This document shows, piece after piece, positions 1-9,080 of a DNA stretch of 64,000 nucleotides (within the stretch, counting starts at the first letter, position 1; each line of letters opens with the position of its first letter). A model generated the notes under the pieces. The model searched no databases, was not told where the DNA came from, and saw only the letters and a list, made by a program, of their open reading frames with translations. This DNA is from Alphaproteobacteria bacterium (GTDB taxonomy: Bacteria > Pseudomonadota > Alphaproteobacteria > Micropepsales > Micropepsaceae). Location of the stretch: NCBI GenBank assembly GCA_017307355.1, contig JAFKFG010000011.1, positions 1 through 64,000 on the forward strand, given 5' to 3'. The position numbers and the translations under genes are program-made.

Positions 1-1234
1 ACTTGCCGCCGGCCTGGCGCTTGCGCATCGCAAGCGTCCTAAGGCGCAAGGCGTTCAATTTGATGAACCCTTGCGCATCCTTCTGGTCGTAGGCGCCCTT
101 GTCATCCTCGAAAGTCACCAGGCTCTCATTGTAGAGCGAGTAGGCCGAAGACCGCCCGACCACCGCGACATTGCCCTTGTAGAGCTTGAGCCGCACGGTG
201 CCGGTGACGAATTCCTGGCTCCTGTCGATCAAAGCCTGCAGCATCTCCCGCTCCGGCGAGAACCAGAAGCCATAATAGACCAGTTCCGCATAACGCGGCA
301 TGATTTCGTCCTTCAGGTGCGCCGCCCCGCGATCCAGGGTAATGCTTTCGATGCCGCGATGCGCCGCAAGCAGAATGGTGCCGCCGGGCGTCTCGTAGAC
401 GCCGCGCGATTTCATGCCCACAAAGCGGTTCTCCACCAGATCGAGGCGCCCGATACCGTTGGCCTTGCCCAGCGCATTCAGCCGGGTGAGCAGCGCCGCC
501 GGCGACAATGCTAGGCCGTCGATCGACACCGCGTCGCCCTTTTCGAAGCCAATCTCGACATAAGTGGCCCTGTCCGGCGCCTCCTCGGGCGAGATGGTGC
601 GCTGGTAGACGATGTTGTCGGCTTCCCGCGACGGATCTTCCAGCACCTTGCCCTCGGAAGAGGAGTGAAGAAGGTTCGCGTCCACCGAGAAAGGCGCCTC
701 GCCGCGCTTGTCCTTGGCGATGGGGATCTGATGGGACTCGGCGAATTCCAGCAGCCGGGTGCGACTGGTCAGGTCCCATTCCCGCCAGGGCGCGATCACC
801 TTGATGTCGGGCTTGAGCGCATAATAGCCCAGCTCGAAGCGCACCTGATCGTTGCCCTTGCCGGTGGCGCCATGGGCCACGGCATCGGCGCCCACCATCT
901 CGGCGATCTCGATCTGCTTTTTCGCGATCAGGGGTCGGGCAATCGAAGTGCCCAACAGGTAGACGCCCTCGTAGAGCGCATTGGCCCGGAACATCGGGAA
1001 GACGTAATCGCGGACAAATTCCTCGCGCAAATCCTCGATGAAGATATTCTCGGGCTTGATGCCCAGCGTCTCGGCCTTTTTGCGCGCCGGCTCGATCTCC
1101 TCGCCCTGCCCCAGATCGGCCGTGAAGGTCACCACTTCGGCGCCATATTCGGTCTGGAGCCATTTCAGGATCACCGACGTGTCCAGGCCGCCGGAATAGG
1201 CGAGAACCACTTTCTTCACATCACGCTTGGCCAT
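1..1234 (-). CDS. argG: Argininosuccinate synthase, 3' end cut by window edge
   Basis: It ligates citrulline and aspartate using ATP to make argininosuccinate, the penultimate step of arginine synthesis, in the cytosol. Translating the minus strand from the ATG at 1234 gives [20 protein letters not shown], which carries the SGGLDTS pyrophosphatase-type ATP loop. Later motifs typical of the family follow, including [14 protein letters not shown] and the conserved region around [10 protein letters not shown]. About 411 codons are visible, so nearly the whole protein is present and only the last residues and the stop lie outside the window. No other arginine gene is next to it. The reading is clear from the motifs and length. 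Confidence 0.97.
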   Translation of the reverse strand, partial: MAKRDVKKVVLAYSGGLDTSVILKWLQTEYGAEVVTFTADLGQGEEIEPARKKAETLGIKPENIFIEDLREEFVRDYVFPMFRANALYEGVYLLGTSIARPLIAKKQIEIAEMVGADAVAHGATGKGNDQVRFELGYYALKPDIKVIAPWREWDLTSRTRLLEFAESHQIPIAKDKRGEAPFSVDANLLHSSSEGKVLEDPSREADNIVYQRTISPEEAPDRATYVEIGFEKGDAVSIDGLALSPAALLTRLNALGKANGIGRLDLVENRFVGMKSRGVYETPGGTILLAAHRGIESITLDRGAAHLKDEIMPRYAELVYYGFWFSPEREMLQALIDRSQEFVTGTVRLKLYKGNVAVVGRSSAYSLYNESLVTFEDDKGAYDQKDAQGFIKLNALRLRTLAMRKRQAGGK

Positions 1235-1326
1235 GGAAAATCCTTGAAACAGTCGCGGGCCGGCAGCGAACCGGCGGCTTCGAAAATCGCGGGGACTATA
1301 GGGATTGAGCCCCAAAAATCCAGGGC

Positions 1327-1812
1327 TCAGCCCAACGCCGCGAAGGCGGGGGCATAATCCACCGGCCCTTCGGCGGCGGGCAGATCCGCTGCCAGCTTCC
1401 GGAGCATGAAATAGGGTCCGGCATAAGGCGACCGGAATCCGGCGGCGGAAGCGACGTCGAAACCGAACCGGCTGTAATAGGCCGGATCGCCCAGCACAAA
1501 AACCGCCTCCCATCCCGCCGCCCCGGCGCGCGCCAACCCCTCCCGGATCAGGCGCGCGGCAACACCTTGCCGCCGCCAGCGGGGCGCGACCGCGACAGGG
1601 GCGAGGCCCAAGGCCCCAAACGGTGCCGTCATGCGCGAAAACAGCACATGCCCGGCAACGCCGCTCTCCGCATCCGCCACCAAAGAGAGAACGACATCGC
1701 CATCGGCGCGCAGGCGCGCAACCAGATCGGCCTCGGCGGCGGTGGGGAAACTCTCCACCAGCAACGCATGAATCGCGGGAACGTCCGAAAGGGTCTCGAG
1801 CCGGATTTTCAA
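1327..1812 (-). CDS. GNAT-family N-acetyltransferase
   Basis: The 161-residue protein is a single GNAT domain, a family that moves an acetyl group from acetyl-CoA to an amine. The acetyl-CoA loop is visible as [15 protein letters not shown] at about residues 75-90, and the late motif [14 protein letters not shown] is typical of the YhbS-like subgroup. I place the start at TTG 1812 because it overlaps the TGA of the upstream DUF2905 gene (TTGA). The longer reading upstream of this lies inside that gene. The two are likely translationally coupled. The substrate is unknown. Confidence 0.85.
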   Translation of the reverse strand: MKIRLETLSDVPAIHALLVESFPTAAEADLVARLRADGDVVLSLVADAESGVAGHVLFSRMTAPFGALGLAPVAVAPRWRRQGVAARLIREGLARAGAAGWEAVFVLGDPAYYSRFGFDVASAAGFRSPYAGPYFMLRKLAADLPAAEGPVDYAPAFAALG

Positions 1813-2012
1813 GACCGCCCCGCCAGCCAGAACAGCAGCGACAGCACCAAGCTGATCGCGGTGCAGGTGACGATTGGAAAATAGAGACCGCCATGTTCGC
1901 CGCGGATCACGATGTCGCCCGGCAACCGGCCAAGGCCGAGCTTTCCGATCAGGGGCCATAAAAGACCCACCGCCACCAGAACCAGGCCCGCCAGGATCAG
2001 GCCGCGCGCCAT
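1809..2012 (-). CDS. DUF2905 small membrane protein
   Basis: This 67-residue protein has two predicted membrane segments (about residues 4-22 and 44-63) joined by a short loop containing GRLPGDI, the hallmark of the DUF2905 family. The function of that family is not established. The start at ATG 2012 is chosen because it lies one base past the rlmN stop (2014) and directly opens the first hydrophobic segment. It sits between rlmN and the acetyltransferase gene and is probably cotranscribed with both. Confidence 0.85.
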   Translation of the reverse strand: MARGLILAGLVLVAVGLLWPLIGKLGLGRLPGDIVIRGEHGGLYFPIVTCTAISLVLSLLFWLAGRS

Positions 2013-2013
2013 T

Positions 2014-3162
2014 TCAGTGCGGCATCCGGGAAAGCTGGGCGGATTGGACCGCCGCCAGTTTTTCGGCGGCAAGCCGCGCCGAAGCGCGCTCTTTCACGCT
2101 CTCGCTCTTGAGCTGGCCGCAGGCCGCCATGATGTCGCGGCCGCGCGGCGTGCGCACCGGCGAGGCGTAGCCGGCCTTGTTGACGATCTCGGCGAATTTC
2201 TCGATCTGGCTCCAGTCGGAACATTCATACGGCGCGCCCGGCCAGGGATTGAACGGAATGAGGTTGATCTTGGCCGGAATACCGGCCAGGAGCCGCACCA
2301 GCTCGCGCGCATCCGCCAGGCTGTCATTTACCCCTTTGAGCATCACATATTCGAAGGTGATGCGCCGGGAGTTGGACGCGCCCGGATAGGTGCGGCAGGC
2401 GTCCAGCAATTCCTTGATCGGATACTTCTTGTTGATCGGCACGATCACGTCGCGCAATTCGTCGCGTACGGCATGCAACGATATCGCAAGACCGGAACCG
2501 ATCTCGGTGCCCGCTTTTTCGATCATCGGCACCACGCCTGCCGTGGAAAGCGTGACCCGGCGTTTCGATAGCGCCAACCCGTCACCGTCGGTGACGATGG
2601 CAAGCGCGGCTTTGACATTGTCGAAATTGTAGAGCGGCTCGCCCATCCCCATCATCACCACATTGGTGACTTTACGCCCCGGTGCCGTCGAGGGCCAATC
2701 GCCCAGGCTGTCGCGCGCCACCAGAAGCTGGCCAACGACCTCTTCCGGCGTCAGGTTGCGCACCAGCTTCTGCGTCCCGGTGTGGCAGAAGCGGCAATTC
2801 AGCGTGCAGCCGACCTGGGAGGACACGCACAAGGTGCCACGATCGGCTTCCGGGATGTAGACCGTCTCGAACTCGATGCCCGGGCCCGTGCGCAGAAGCC
2901 ATTTGCGGGTCCCGTCATTGGAAATCTGTTCGGTCACCACCTCCGGACGGGCCAGGGTGAAATGCTCCGCCATCTGGGAGCGGAAATCCTTGGCCAGATT
3001 GGTCATGGCGGCGAAATCGCGCGCGCCATGGACATAGGTCCAGTTCCACAATTGCCGCGCCCGCATCCGCGCGCTCTTTTCGGCCACGCCCGCTTCGATC
3101 AGGGCGGCTGCGAGCGCTGCCGGGCTCTGCCCGATCAGGGACTTACATTTTGCAGACGGCAT
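2014..3162 (-). CDS. rlmN: 23S rRNA (adenine2503-C2)-methyltransferase RlmN
   Basis: This dual-specificity radical SAM enzyme methylates C2 of A2503 in 23S rRNA and A37 in some tRNAs. The 382-residue protein has the CxxxCxxC iron-sulfur motif at C119, C123 and C126 ([12 protein letters not shown]). The second catalytic cysteine is in AACGQL at about residue 348, and the SAM-binding GMGEPLYN motif is present. The N-terminal region resembles the usual RlmN accessory domain. The start overlaps the 3' end of the upstream IalB-like gene by 20 bases. A slightly later start is possible because the first residues are poorly conserved in the family. Confidence 0.97.
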   Translation of the reverse strand: MPSAKCKSLIGQSPAALAAALIEAGVAEKSARMRARQLWNWTYVHGARDFAAMTNLAKDFRSQMAEHFTLARPEVVTEQISNDGTRKWLLRTGPGIEFETVYIPEADRGTLCVSSQVGCTLNCRFCHTGTQKLVRNLTPEEVVGQLLVARDSLGDWPSTAPGRKVTNVVMMGMGEPLYNFDNVKAALAIVTDGDGLALSKRRVTLSTAGVVPMIEKAGTEIGSGLAISLHAVRDELRDVIVPINKKYPIKELLDACRTYPGASNSRRITFEYVMLKGVNDSLADARELVRLLAGIPAKINLIPFNPWPGAPYECSDWSQIEKFAEIVNKAGYASPVRTPRGRDIMAACGQLKSESVKERASARLAAEKLAAVQSAQLSRMPH

Positions 3163-3664
3163 GGATCTTGGCGAGCGCGTCGGTGAAGCCCGCCAGCGAA
3201 TAGGTGTCGACGGTCTTGGTTCCCCGCGTCGAGGTCCCCATCGCCACCGCCGACACGCCTTTGGTCATCAGTTCGATCAAATGGTCATTGTCGCTCAGCG
3301 ACTTGATCCAGGCCGCACCATCCTTGGAGTCATCATTGCGGCCGAAGAAAATGATCTTGTCGGGGCCCACGGCCAGGGATACCGGCACGCTCTCCTTATA
3401 GGGGTAACCCGGCACGATCTGGGGCTCGGCCTTGACCTTGCGGGCGGGCCAGTCCGACACCATCAGGTAGATCGGGCCGCGCTTGGCGGTGCGGGGTTGC
3501 TTGGCGCGCGGCTGGGACATGGCATAGCAGACCAGGCTGTCGCCGCTTCCGCTCGAATAGGCCGACCAGTTGCCGAAAACACCCAGCAGGTTGGCGGCTT
3601 CCGCAAAAGCCGGAGTCGAGAGACAGACCGCGCAGAGGGAACCCAGCAGAATTTTGCGAATCAT
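3143..3664 (-). CDS. IalB-family secreted protein
   Basis: The 173-residue precursor begins with a clear signal peptide ([21 protein letters not shown]). The body resembles the invasion-associated locus B family, with the FGNWSAY opening, a paired cysteine (VCYAM near the start, HAVCK at the end) and a beta-rich middle. Family members are widespread in alphaproteobacteria and most have no proven role in invasion. The start at 3664 is supported by a GGAG sequence about ten bases upstream and by the signal peptide; the frame stays open further upstream but that extension is not signal-like. The last 20 bases overlap the start of rlmN. Confidence 0.85.
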   Translation of the reverse strand: MIRKILLGSLCAVCLSTPAFAEAANLLGVFGNWSAYSSGSGDSLVCYAMSQPRAKQPRTAKRGPIYLMVSDWPARKVKAEPQIVPGYPYKESVPVSLAVGPDKIIFFGRNDDSKDGAAWIKSLSDNDHLIELMTKGVSAVAMGTSTRGTKTVDTYSLAGFTDALAKIHAVCKM

Positions 3665-3788
3665 GAATGCTCCAACCAGTCCGGCGGTTCGTGTATGGGG
3701 CTGAAATCGGGCGATTTCATGGGGTTCGCACCAATTCCTGACAAGAATAGCCAAGCCGCCCCGCCCCCGCAACGCTGCCAGGAGCGCC

Positions 3789-4568
3789 CTATTCGCGCAG
3801 GCCATATCCCTTGGCATAGAGCCGCCAGGCCGTCACGCCCAGGACCACCAGCAGTCCCAAAGTCAGACCAATCCCCAGTCCCTGCGGCGCCTCGTCGAAG
3901 CCGATCATGGCGCCGCGGATGCCGTTGATGAAATAGAAGAAAGGATTGGCATAGGCGAGCCATTGCAGCTTCGCCGGAAGCATTTCAATCGTGTTGAACA
4001 CCCCGCCCACCATCGATAGCGGCGTCAGCAGGAACACGACCGGCATGTTCAATTGCTCGAAGCTCTTGGACCAGAGCCCGACGATCAAGCCCAGAAGCCC
4101 GAACACGGTCGAGACGCTGACGATCCAGAACAGGAACATCGGCCAGGATTCGATATGGGTGGCGCCGAAGCCGATGCCCATCAGAAGAATGCCGATGCCG
4201 GTGACGGTGGCGCGCAGCACCACCACGCTGAGACTGCCGAGGATCATCTCCACGTAAGAGAGCGGCGCGACCAGCAATTCCTCCACGAACTTGATGAAGC
4301 GGGAAAAATAGATCGCGGTGGAGGCCTGGATAAAGGCGGCATTGACGATGTTCAGCATCAAGACGCCCGGCAGGACGAATTCCAGATAGCGGTGGCCGCC
4401 GATCTGGGAAATGCGCCCGCCCACCACCGAGCCGAAAATGAAAATGAAAAGCAATGCCGAAATCCAGGGCGCGATGAAGGCCTGCACGGGAATCCGCGCC
4501 ATGCGCGAGGCTTCCCGCCGCACCATGGTGTAAAGGCCGATCCAGTTGATCCCCATCGCCTGGTTCAT
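3789..4568 (-). CDS. ABC-2 type exporter permease (YadH-like)
   Basis: This is the membrane subunit of an ABC exporter. It has about six hydrophobic segments over roughly 259 residues. The motif EELLVAPLSYVEMI resembles the conserved cytoplasmic loop of the YadH/NodJ/DrrB group, and the protein ends in GYGLRE, as YadH ends in GRGLRS. The start is ambiguous: ATG 4568 lies just after the stop of the upstream ATPase gene, while an in-frame ATG at 4586 would overlap that gene by 17 bases. The adjacent ATPase is its evident partner. The exported substrate cannot be read from the sequence. Confidence 0.88.
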   Translation of the reverse strand: MNQAMGINWIGLYTMVRREASRMARIPVQAFIAPWISALLFIFIFGSVVGGRISQIGGHRYLEFVLPGVLMLNIVNAAFIQASTAIYFSRFIKFVEELLVAPLSYVEMILGSLSVVVLRATVTGIGILLMGIGFGATHIESWPMFLFWIVSVSTVFGLLGLIVGLWSKSFEQLNMPVVFLLTPLSMVGGVFNTIEMLPAKLQWLAYANPFFYFINGIRGAMIGFDEAPQGLGIGLTLGLLVVLGVTAWRLYAKGYGLRE

Positions 4569-4569
4569 C

Positions 4570-5316
4570 TCATTGCCCCGCCACATGATCGGGCTCGGCG
4601 CCGGTCGCGATCAGATAAGCGTTCTCCAGGCCGCCGGTGCTGCCGGCGATTTCATCCTTGGTGCCTTCGCGCACCACCCTGCCCTTGCTCACGATCGCGA
4701 TATGGCGGCAGAGCCGCTCCACCTCCTCCAGATAATGCGAGGTCAGCAGAATGGTGCGGCCGTCCCTGTTGATTTCGGTGAGGTAGCGCCACAAGACCCG
4801 GCGCAGCTCCACGTCCACCCCGGCCGTCGGCTCGTCAAGGATGATGAGCTTGGGATCGTTGACCAGGGCGCGCGCCAGCACGACGCGGCGCTTCAGGCCG
4901 CCGGACAATTCGCGGAACTGCTTCTTCTGGTGCGGGATCAGATCGAAACGCTCCATCAGATAATCGGTGCGTTCCTTGCGCTGGCTGGCCTTCATGCCGA
5001 AATAGCCGCCCATCCAGTCCACGATCTGGCGCGCATTGGCGAAAGGATCGACATTGAATTCCTGCGGACATAGCCCCACCAGACGGCGCGCCTCGCGGTA
5101 GTTCTTCACCGCGTCGATGCCGAAAATCTCGATCTTGCCGGAGGTCGGCTCCGCCACCCCGGTGATGCAATGAATGGTGGTGGATTTCCCCGCGCCATTG
5201 GGACCCAGAAAACCGAAAAACTCGCCTTCCGGAATCGTCAGGGAGATGTCTTCGACCGCGACGGTACCGCTGCGATAGGTCTTGCGCAGATGGGAAATCG
5301 AAAGGGCGGGAGTCAT
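4570..5316 (-). CDS. ABC exporter ATP-binding protein (YadG-like)
   Basis: This 248-residue ATPase energises the permease encoded just downstream. The Walker A is GPNGAGKST (about residues 38-46), the Q-loop region is LVGLCPQEFN, the signature is LSGGLKRR, the Walker B is LIILDEPTAGVD, and the switch histidine is in TSHYLEE. The signature followed by KRR and the DEPTAGVDVELRR stretch are shared with E. coli YadG. It is the first gene of the two-gene unit, and the intergenic spacing is essentially zero. Confidence 0.93.
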   Translation of the reverse strand: MTPALSISHLRKTYRSGTVAVEDISLTIPEGEFFGFLGPNGAGKSTTIHCITGVAEPTSGKIEIFGIDAVKNYREARRLVGLCPQEFNVDPFANARQIVDWMGGYFGMKASQRKERTDYLMERFDLIPHQKKQFRELSGGLKRRVVLARALVNDPKLIILDEPTAGVDVELRRVLWRYLTEINRDGRTILLTSHYLEEVERLCRHIAIVSKGRVVREGTKDEIAGSTGGLENAYLIATGAEPDHVAGQ

Positions 5317-5398
5317 GGCGAGGACCTAACACGCCGCCCTATCCTTGGGAAGCGGACGAATTTCGCTTGCCGACCCGAGGAATTCGCAAAGCGCGCGG

Positions 5399-5935
5399 TC
5401 AGGCACCTGGGCGCGGTTTGGCCAGGGGCGCTCCCCATAGATGCGGTGGGGGTATTTCTGCCCCCTGCCCGCCGGTCGCGACCGGGCGGGCGCCATAGCC
5501 GCCCAGCGAAATCATCCGATCGTACAGAACGATGGCGCCGGCCATCCCGACATTGATGGAAAAACGTGTCGGGATCTTCACCACGAACTCGCACGCCCTG
5601 AGGATTTGGGGCGACAGAGAGAATCGCTCCGCTCCGAGCACATAGGCGGCCCGGGCGGGGTGGTGAAACCGGGGCAGTTCGACCGCATCGTCGGTGATCT
5701 CGATTCCGACCAGGCGGCACCCCATGGGCAGGCGCAGGTCCGCCGGCTCGGCGAAATTGTAAAAGGGAAGCGCACCTTGCGCCCGCGACGTGTCGCTTTG
5801 CGCGTCCGACAGCTTCAGCCGGGGTGCGATGGAAAAGAAAAAGCTGGCGTCGAAGGCATGCGCGATCCGGACCAGATTGCCCAGATTCATGGGCTTGGAG
5901 ATGCCGTCCACGCCCATCCCGAAATAACCGCGCAT
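5399..5935 (-). CDS. SpoU/TrmH-family RNA methyltransferase
   Basis: This small 178-residue member of the SPOUT superfamily 2'-O-methylates ribose in tRNA or rRNA. Family features include an opening SKPMNLGNLVRIAHAF, the motif 2 glycine region YVLGAERFSLS, and the C-terminal knot motif IPTRFSINVGMAGAIVLYD, which binds SAM. The start at ATG 5935 is chosen because GGGAGA sits just upstream and the preceding open frame looks non-coding. The target nucleotide is not identifiable from sequence alone. It stands alone between the ABC exporter and a small secreted protein gene. Confidence 0.85.
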   Translation of the reverse strand: MRGYFGMGVDGISKPMNLGNLVRIAHAFDASFFFSIAPRLKLSDAQSDTSRAQGALPFYNFAEPADLRLPMGCRLVGIEITDDAVELPRFHHPARAAYVLGAERFSLSPQILRACEFVVKIPTRFSINVGMAGAIVLYDRMISLGGYGARPVATGGQGAEIPPPHLWGAPLAKPRPGA

Positions 5936-6072
5936 TCTCTTCTCCCCCATCTGGCCGCCAGCTTGGCTTGGCGCTCCGGCTCGCGCCTGCGCGCGGGCAA
6001 GCCCGCTAGCGGACATCTTCCCCCGCCGGGCCTTCGGCCACCGGGGAAGAAAATCTGTGTTTTTTCCTGATA

Positions 6073-6495
6073 TTATGGAATCGCGCCGATTTCGCCATGC
6101 GTGTCGGGGTGGTGGTAATAGTTGCCTTCCGCCATCTGGTCGGCATGTTCCATCGCCGCGGTATAGTCTTCCACATCCGTGATCAGGCAGCGCTCGGGAG
6201 ACGGCCCATAGCCCGGAAGGCTCGCCTCCACCGCGTCGTTGCGGGTGAGGCAGGACAAGGCGCTCCCGCTGAAGGGGTGGAAAGTCAGCCGGGTAAGAAA
6301 TTGCAGGCTATGGCAGGCCCCTGTCAGCGAAAGCTTGAATTTCTTGTTGGCCTTGTCCGTCACGATCAAAGTGTGGTCGTTCAGCACGTTCCAGCCTTCG
6401 ATCCTGTCTTGCCGCAGGCAGATATCGCCGGGCGCGGCGAGAGCCGCCGCCGGGACCATGACCGCCAAGATGACCGCAAGCCCGATCCTGCGCAT
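6073..6495 (-). CDS. Secreted protein resembling DUF6491
   Basis: The 140-residue precursor has a signal peptide (MRRIGLAVILAVMVPAAALA). The mature part has cysteines at CLRQDRIEGW, GACHSLQF, SCLTRND and RCLITDV, which could form two disulfides. The segment around WNVLNDHTLIVTD, followed by a short tract ending at a GAC cysteine, resembles DUF6491 proteins, whose function is unknown. The start at 6495 has a strong GGAGG six bases upstream. It is divergent from the Nramp-like gene with about 90 bases between them. Confidence 0.7.
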   Translation of the reverse strand: MRRIGLAVILAVMVPAAALAAPGDICLRQDRIEGWNVLNDHTLIVTDKANKKFKLSLTGACHSLQFLTRLTFHPFSGSALSCLTRNDAVEASLPGYGPSPERCLITDVEDYTAAMEHADQMAEGNYYHHPDTHGEIGAIP

Positions 6496-6587
6496 GTGAA
6501 CCTCCGTGACCCAGATGCGTTTGATAATACACTTTGACGGCCAGCGCTGTTCCTGAAAATCTTCCGCCGTTCCCCGCACCGGACCCT

Positions 6588-7880
6588 ATGAGCGAAGCGA
6601 AACAAAAAAGGGGCTTCAAAACCCGGCTGTCGCGCGTGGTGCTGCTCAAAGAGCTGGGACCGGGCCTGATCACCGGCGCGGCCGATGACGACCCTTCCGG
6701 AATAGCGACCTACAGCCAGGCGGGCGCCCAGGCCGGCTTCAACCTGCTCTGGACCATGCTGCTCACCTTCCCGCTGATGGTGGCGATCCAGATGGTGAGC
6801 GCTCTGATCGGCCGGGTCACCGGTCATGGCCTGGCCCGCAATATGGACGACATCCTTCCCGGATGGGTGGTGAGCGGGCTGGTGGGCCTGCTCTTCGCCG
6901 CCAACACCATCAATGTGGGGGCGGACCTTGCCGCCATGGGCGAGGCCGCGCGGCTGGTCACGGGTTTCGGCCAGCACGAATTCACCATCGGCTTCGCGCT
7001 GCTCTCGCTTGCCTTGCAGATGTTCATCCCCTACCGCCGCTATGCGCGCTTTCTCACCGTCCTGACCCTTTCGCTCTTCGCGTATGTCGCGTTGATCTTC
7101 ATGATCCACCTGGACTGGGGCGCGGTCGGCCTGGGCCTGATCGGGGTGCGGGCCGAATTGTCGGAAAGCGCGGCCACCATCATCGTAGCCATCTTCGGCA
7201 CCACCATCAGTCCCTATCTCTTTTTCTGGCAAAGCGCCCAGGAGGTGGAAGAGGTCGATCAGAACCCCAAGGAAAGGCCGCTGATCGAAGCGCCGCGGCA
7301 GGCGCGCTCCGCCTTGCCGCGCATCCAGATCGATACCATTGCCGGCATGCTGATCTCCAACTTGATCGCCATCGCCATCATGATCTCGACCGCCGCCACG
7401 CTGCACCAGGCCGGAAAGACCAACATCCAGACCGCGGCCGAGGCAGCCAAGGCCTTGGAGCCCCTGGCCGGGCATTTCGCCTTTCTCCTGTTCGGCATCG
7501 GGATCGTCGGCACGGGATTGCTCGCCATTCCGGTGCTGGCGGGTTCTGCAGCTTATGCGGTAGGGGAATCGCGCGGCTGGAAGACCGGCCTGGACAACAT
7601 GCCCTGGCAAGCCAAAGGCTTTTACGCAGTGATCGCGGCGGCCGTGCTTCTGGGCCTGGGCATCGACTATTCCGGCCTCGACCCGATCAAGGCCCTATTC
7701 TGGAGTGCCGTGATCAACGGTGTGGTGGCGGTCCCATTGATGGTTGTGATCACGCTTCTTGCGTCACGCAGGGAAATCATGGGGTCCTATGGCGCGAGCC
7801 GTCCATTGGTCTGGCTGGGTTGGGCTGCAACCGGCGTTATGGGAATCGGTGCCGCGATGATGTTGCTGCCCGGGACTTGA
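6588..7880 (+). CDS. Nramp-related metal ion transporter
   Basis: This polytopic inner-membrane protein of about 430 residues has the Nramp fold pattern (roughly ten to eleven hydrophobic helices). The first helix begins ELGPGLITGAADDDPSG. Canonical Nramp manganese/iron transporters carry DPGN here and a Met-Pro-His motif in helix 6. This protein has DPSG at residues 35-38 and TTISPY at the helix-6 position, so the asparagine and methionine ligands are missing. Nramp-related proteins with altered ligand sets can carry other divalent ions such as magnesium, so the substrate should not be assumed to be manganese. The ATG at 6588 is preferred over the upstream in-frame one at 6534; the ribosome site is weak. 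Confidence 0.85.
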   Translation: MSEAKQKRGFKTRLSRVVLLKELGPGLITGAADDDPSGIATYSQAGAQAGFNLLWTMLLTFPLMVAIQMVSALIGRVTGHGLARNMDDILPGWVVSGLVGLLFAANTINVGADLAAMGEAARLVTGFGQHEFTIGFALLSLALQMFIPYRRYARFLTVLTLSLFAYVALIFMIHLDWGAVGLGLIGVRAELSESAATIIVAIFGTTISPYLFFWQSAQEVEEVDQNPKERPLIEAPRQARSALPRIQIDTIAGMLISNLIAIAIMISTAATLHQAGKTNIQTAAEAAKALEPLAGHFAFLLFGIGIVGTGLLAIPVLAGSAAYAVGESRGWKTGLDNMPWQAKGFYAVIAAAVLLGLGIDYSGLDPIKALFWSAVINGVVAVPLMVVITLLASRREIMGSYGASRPLVWLGWAATGVMGIGAAMMLLPGT

Positions 7881-7907
7881 CTGAAGCGCACCATATGGGG
7901 ACGAGCA

Positions 7908-9080
7908 TCAAACGGCGTCAACCGCCAACGCGACATGTTTTGCGATCATATATTCTTCATTGGTGGGTATGACGAAGATACCGACGCGGCTGTCGGGAGA
8001 GGAAATTCTCTGATCGTTTCGCGCATTGGCGCTGTCGTCGAGAGCAAGGCCCAGCCAGCGAAGCCTTTCGCATGTCATTTTGCGTATTTCGGGGGAATGC
8101 TCTCCGATTCCCGCGGTGAATATCAGTGCATCCAAGCCGCCCAATGAAGCGATGTGGGCGCCGATTTCCCGTACCAGGCGGAACACGAAGGCCGCGATGG
8201 CGTCCTTGGCCGCGGCTTCCTTGCTCTGGGATAGCGTGCGCATGTCCGGCGACAGGCCGGAGAGACCGAGAAGGCCGGACCGGCTATAGAGCAGGCTCTC
8301 GATTTGCGCCGCCCCCATGCCGTATCGCCGCATGAAATATAGGATCACACCCGGGTCGAGGTTGCCGCAGCGTGTTCCCATCACCAGGCCATCCAACGCG
8401 CTGAATCCCATGCTGGTATCGATGCTTCGGCCATCTTTCATGGCGCACAGGCTTGCGCCATTTCCCAGATGGGCGGCGATCGCCCGGCCGGTGGCAAGCT
8501 CGGGCGCAATTTCTCGGAAGCGTTCCGCGATATACTCATAGGATAGTCCGTGAAAGCCGTATCGGCGCACGCCGTCTTCTTCAAATCTGAGCGGCAGGGC
8601 GAAGCGCGCGGCTGTATCTGACATTGTGCGATGAAAGCTCGTGTCAAAACAGGCGATCTGGGGAAGATTGGGATTGCATTCCAGCAAGTAGCGCATGGGC
8701 GCGATGTTGTGGGGCTCATGAAGCGGGGCCAGCGCGACCAACGCATCGAGGTCCGCGAGAAGCTTTTCCGATACGACCTGCGGCGTCGTAAACTGGGATC
8801 CCCCATGGACGACCCTGTGCCCAACGGCGCCCAAGGTTGTTCCGTACTGCTTGTCCGCCCAATCTATCACCTCTCTCACGAGCTCCGGGAAAGGCATGAC
8901 TTTCGGAAAGTAGCGCTCCGAGGTTTGGCGGCCCGCCGAGTCCACCGTGACCATGTGCGGGGTCGAGAAAGTCTCGTCGATGATGCCCTTGGGACCTGCG
9001 ATTGGCGTGGCCCCAGTTTCGAAGAGGGCGAATTTCAAACTCGAGGACCCGGCATTGAGAGTGAGAATAGGTCCCTTCAC
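7908..9080 (-). CDS. ackA: Acetate kinase
   Basis: It makes ATP and acetate from acetyl phosphate. The 390-residue protein shows NAGSSSLKF near the start, HRVVHGG, the FDTSFH segment, the HLGNGAS phosphate motif, GTRCGNLDPG and the adenosine loop FTAGIGEHSP. Canonical AckA has GTRSGDVDP, so the GTRCGNLDP variant marks a divergent, possibly propionate-tolerant, member. The start is GTG 9080, overlapping the stop of the upstream phosphate acetyltransferase gene (GTGA). It is the last gene of a phosphoketolase-phosphotransacetylase-acetate kinase unit, so its job here is probably substrate-level ATP formation from phosphoketolase-derived acetyl phosphate. Confidence 0.94.
   Translation of the reverse strand: MKGPILTLNAGSSSLKFALFETGATPIAGPKGIIDETFSTPHMVTVDSAGRQTSERYFPKVMPFPELVREVIDWADKQYGTTLGAVGHRVVHGGSQFTTPQVVSEKLLADLDALVALAPLHEPHNIAPMRYLLECNPNLPQIACFDTSFHRTMSDTAARFALPLRFEEDGVRRYGFHGLSYEYIAERFREIAPELATGRAIAAHLGNGASLCAMKDGRSIDTSMGFSALDGLVMGTRCGNLDPGVILYFMRRYGMGAAQIESLLYSRSGLLGLSGLSPDMRTLSQSKEAAAKDAIAAFVFRLVREIGAHIASLGGLDALIFTAGIGEHSPEIRKMTCERLRWLGLALDDSANARNDQRISSPDSRVGIFVIPTNEEYMIAKHVALAVDAV

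Noticed and set aside
126..1163. Long minus-strand open frame of 345 codons inside argG
   Set aside because: It is an alternate frame of argG; the argG frame carries the SGGLDTS motif and all family blocks, and this one has no recognisable motif.
5936..6072. GC-rich inverted sequences between the SpoU gene and the small secreted protein gene
   Set aside because: Imperfect and without a T-run; not clear enough to call a terminator.
6381..7610. Long minus-strand frame opposite the Nramp-like gene
   Set aside because: The low-complexity, Asp/Gln/Arg-rich translation is typical of an antisense frame in GC-rich DNA; the plus strand has clear membrane helices.
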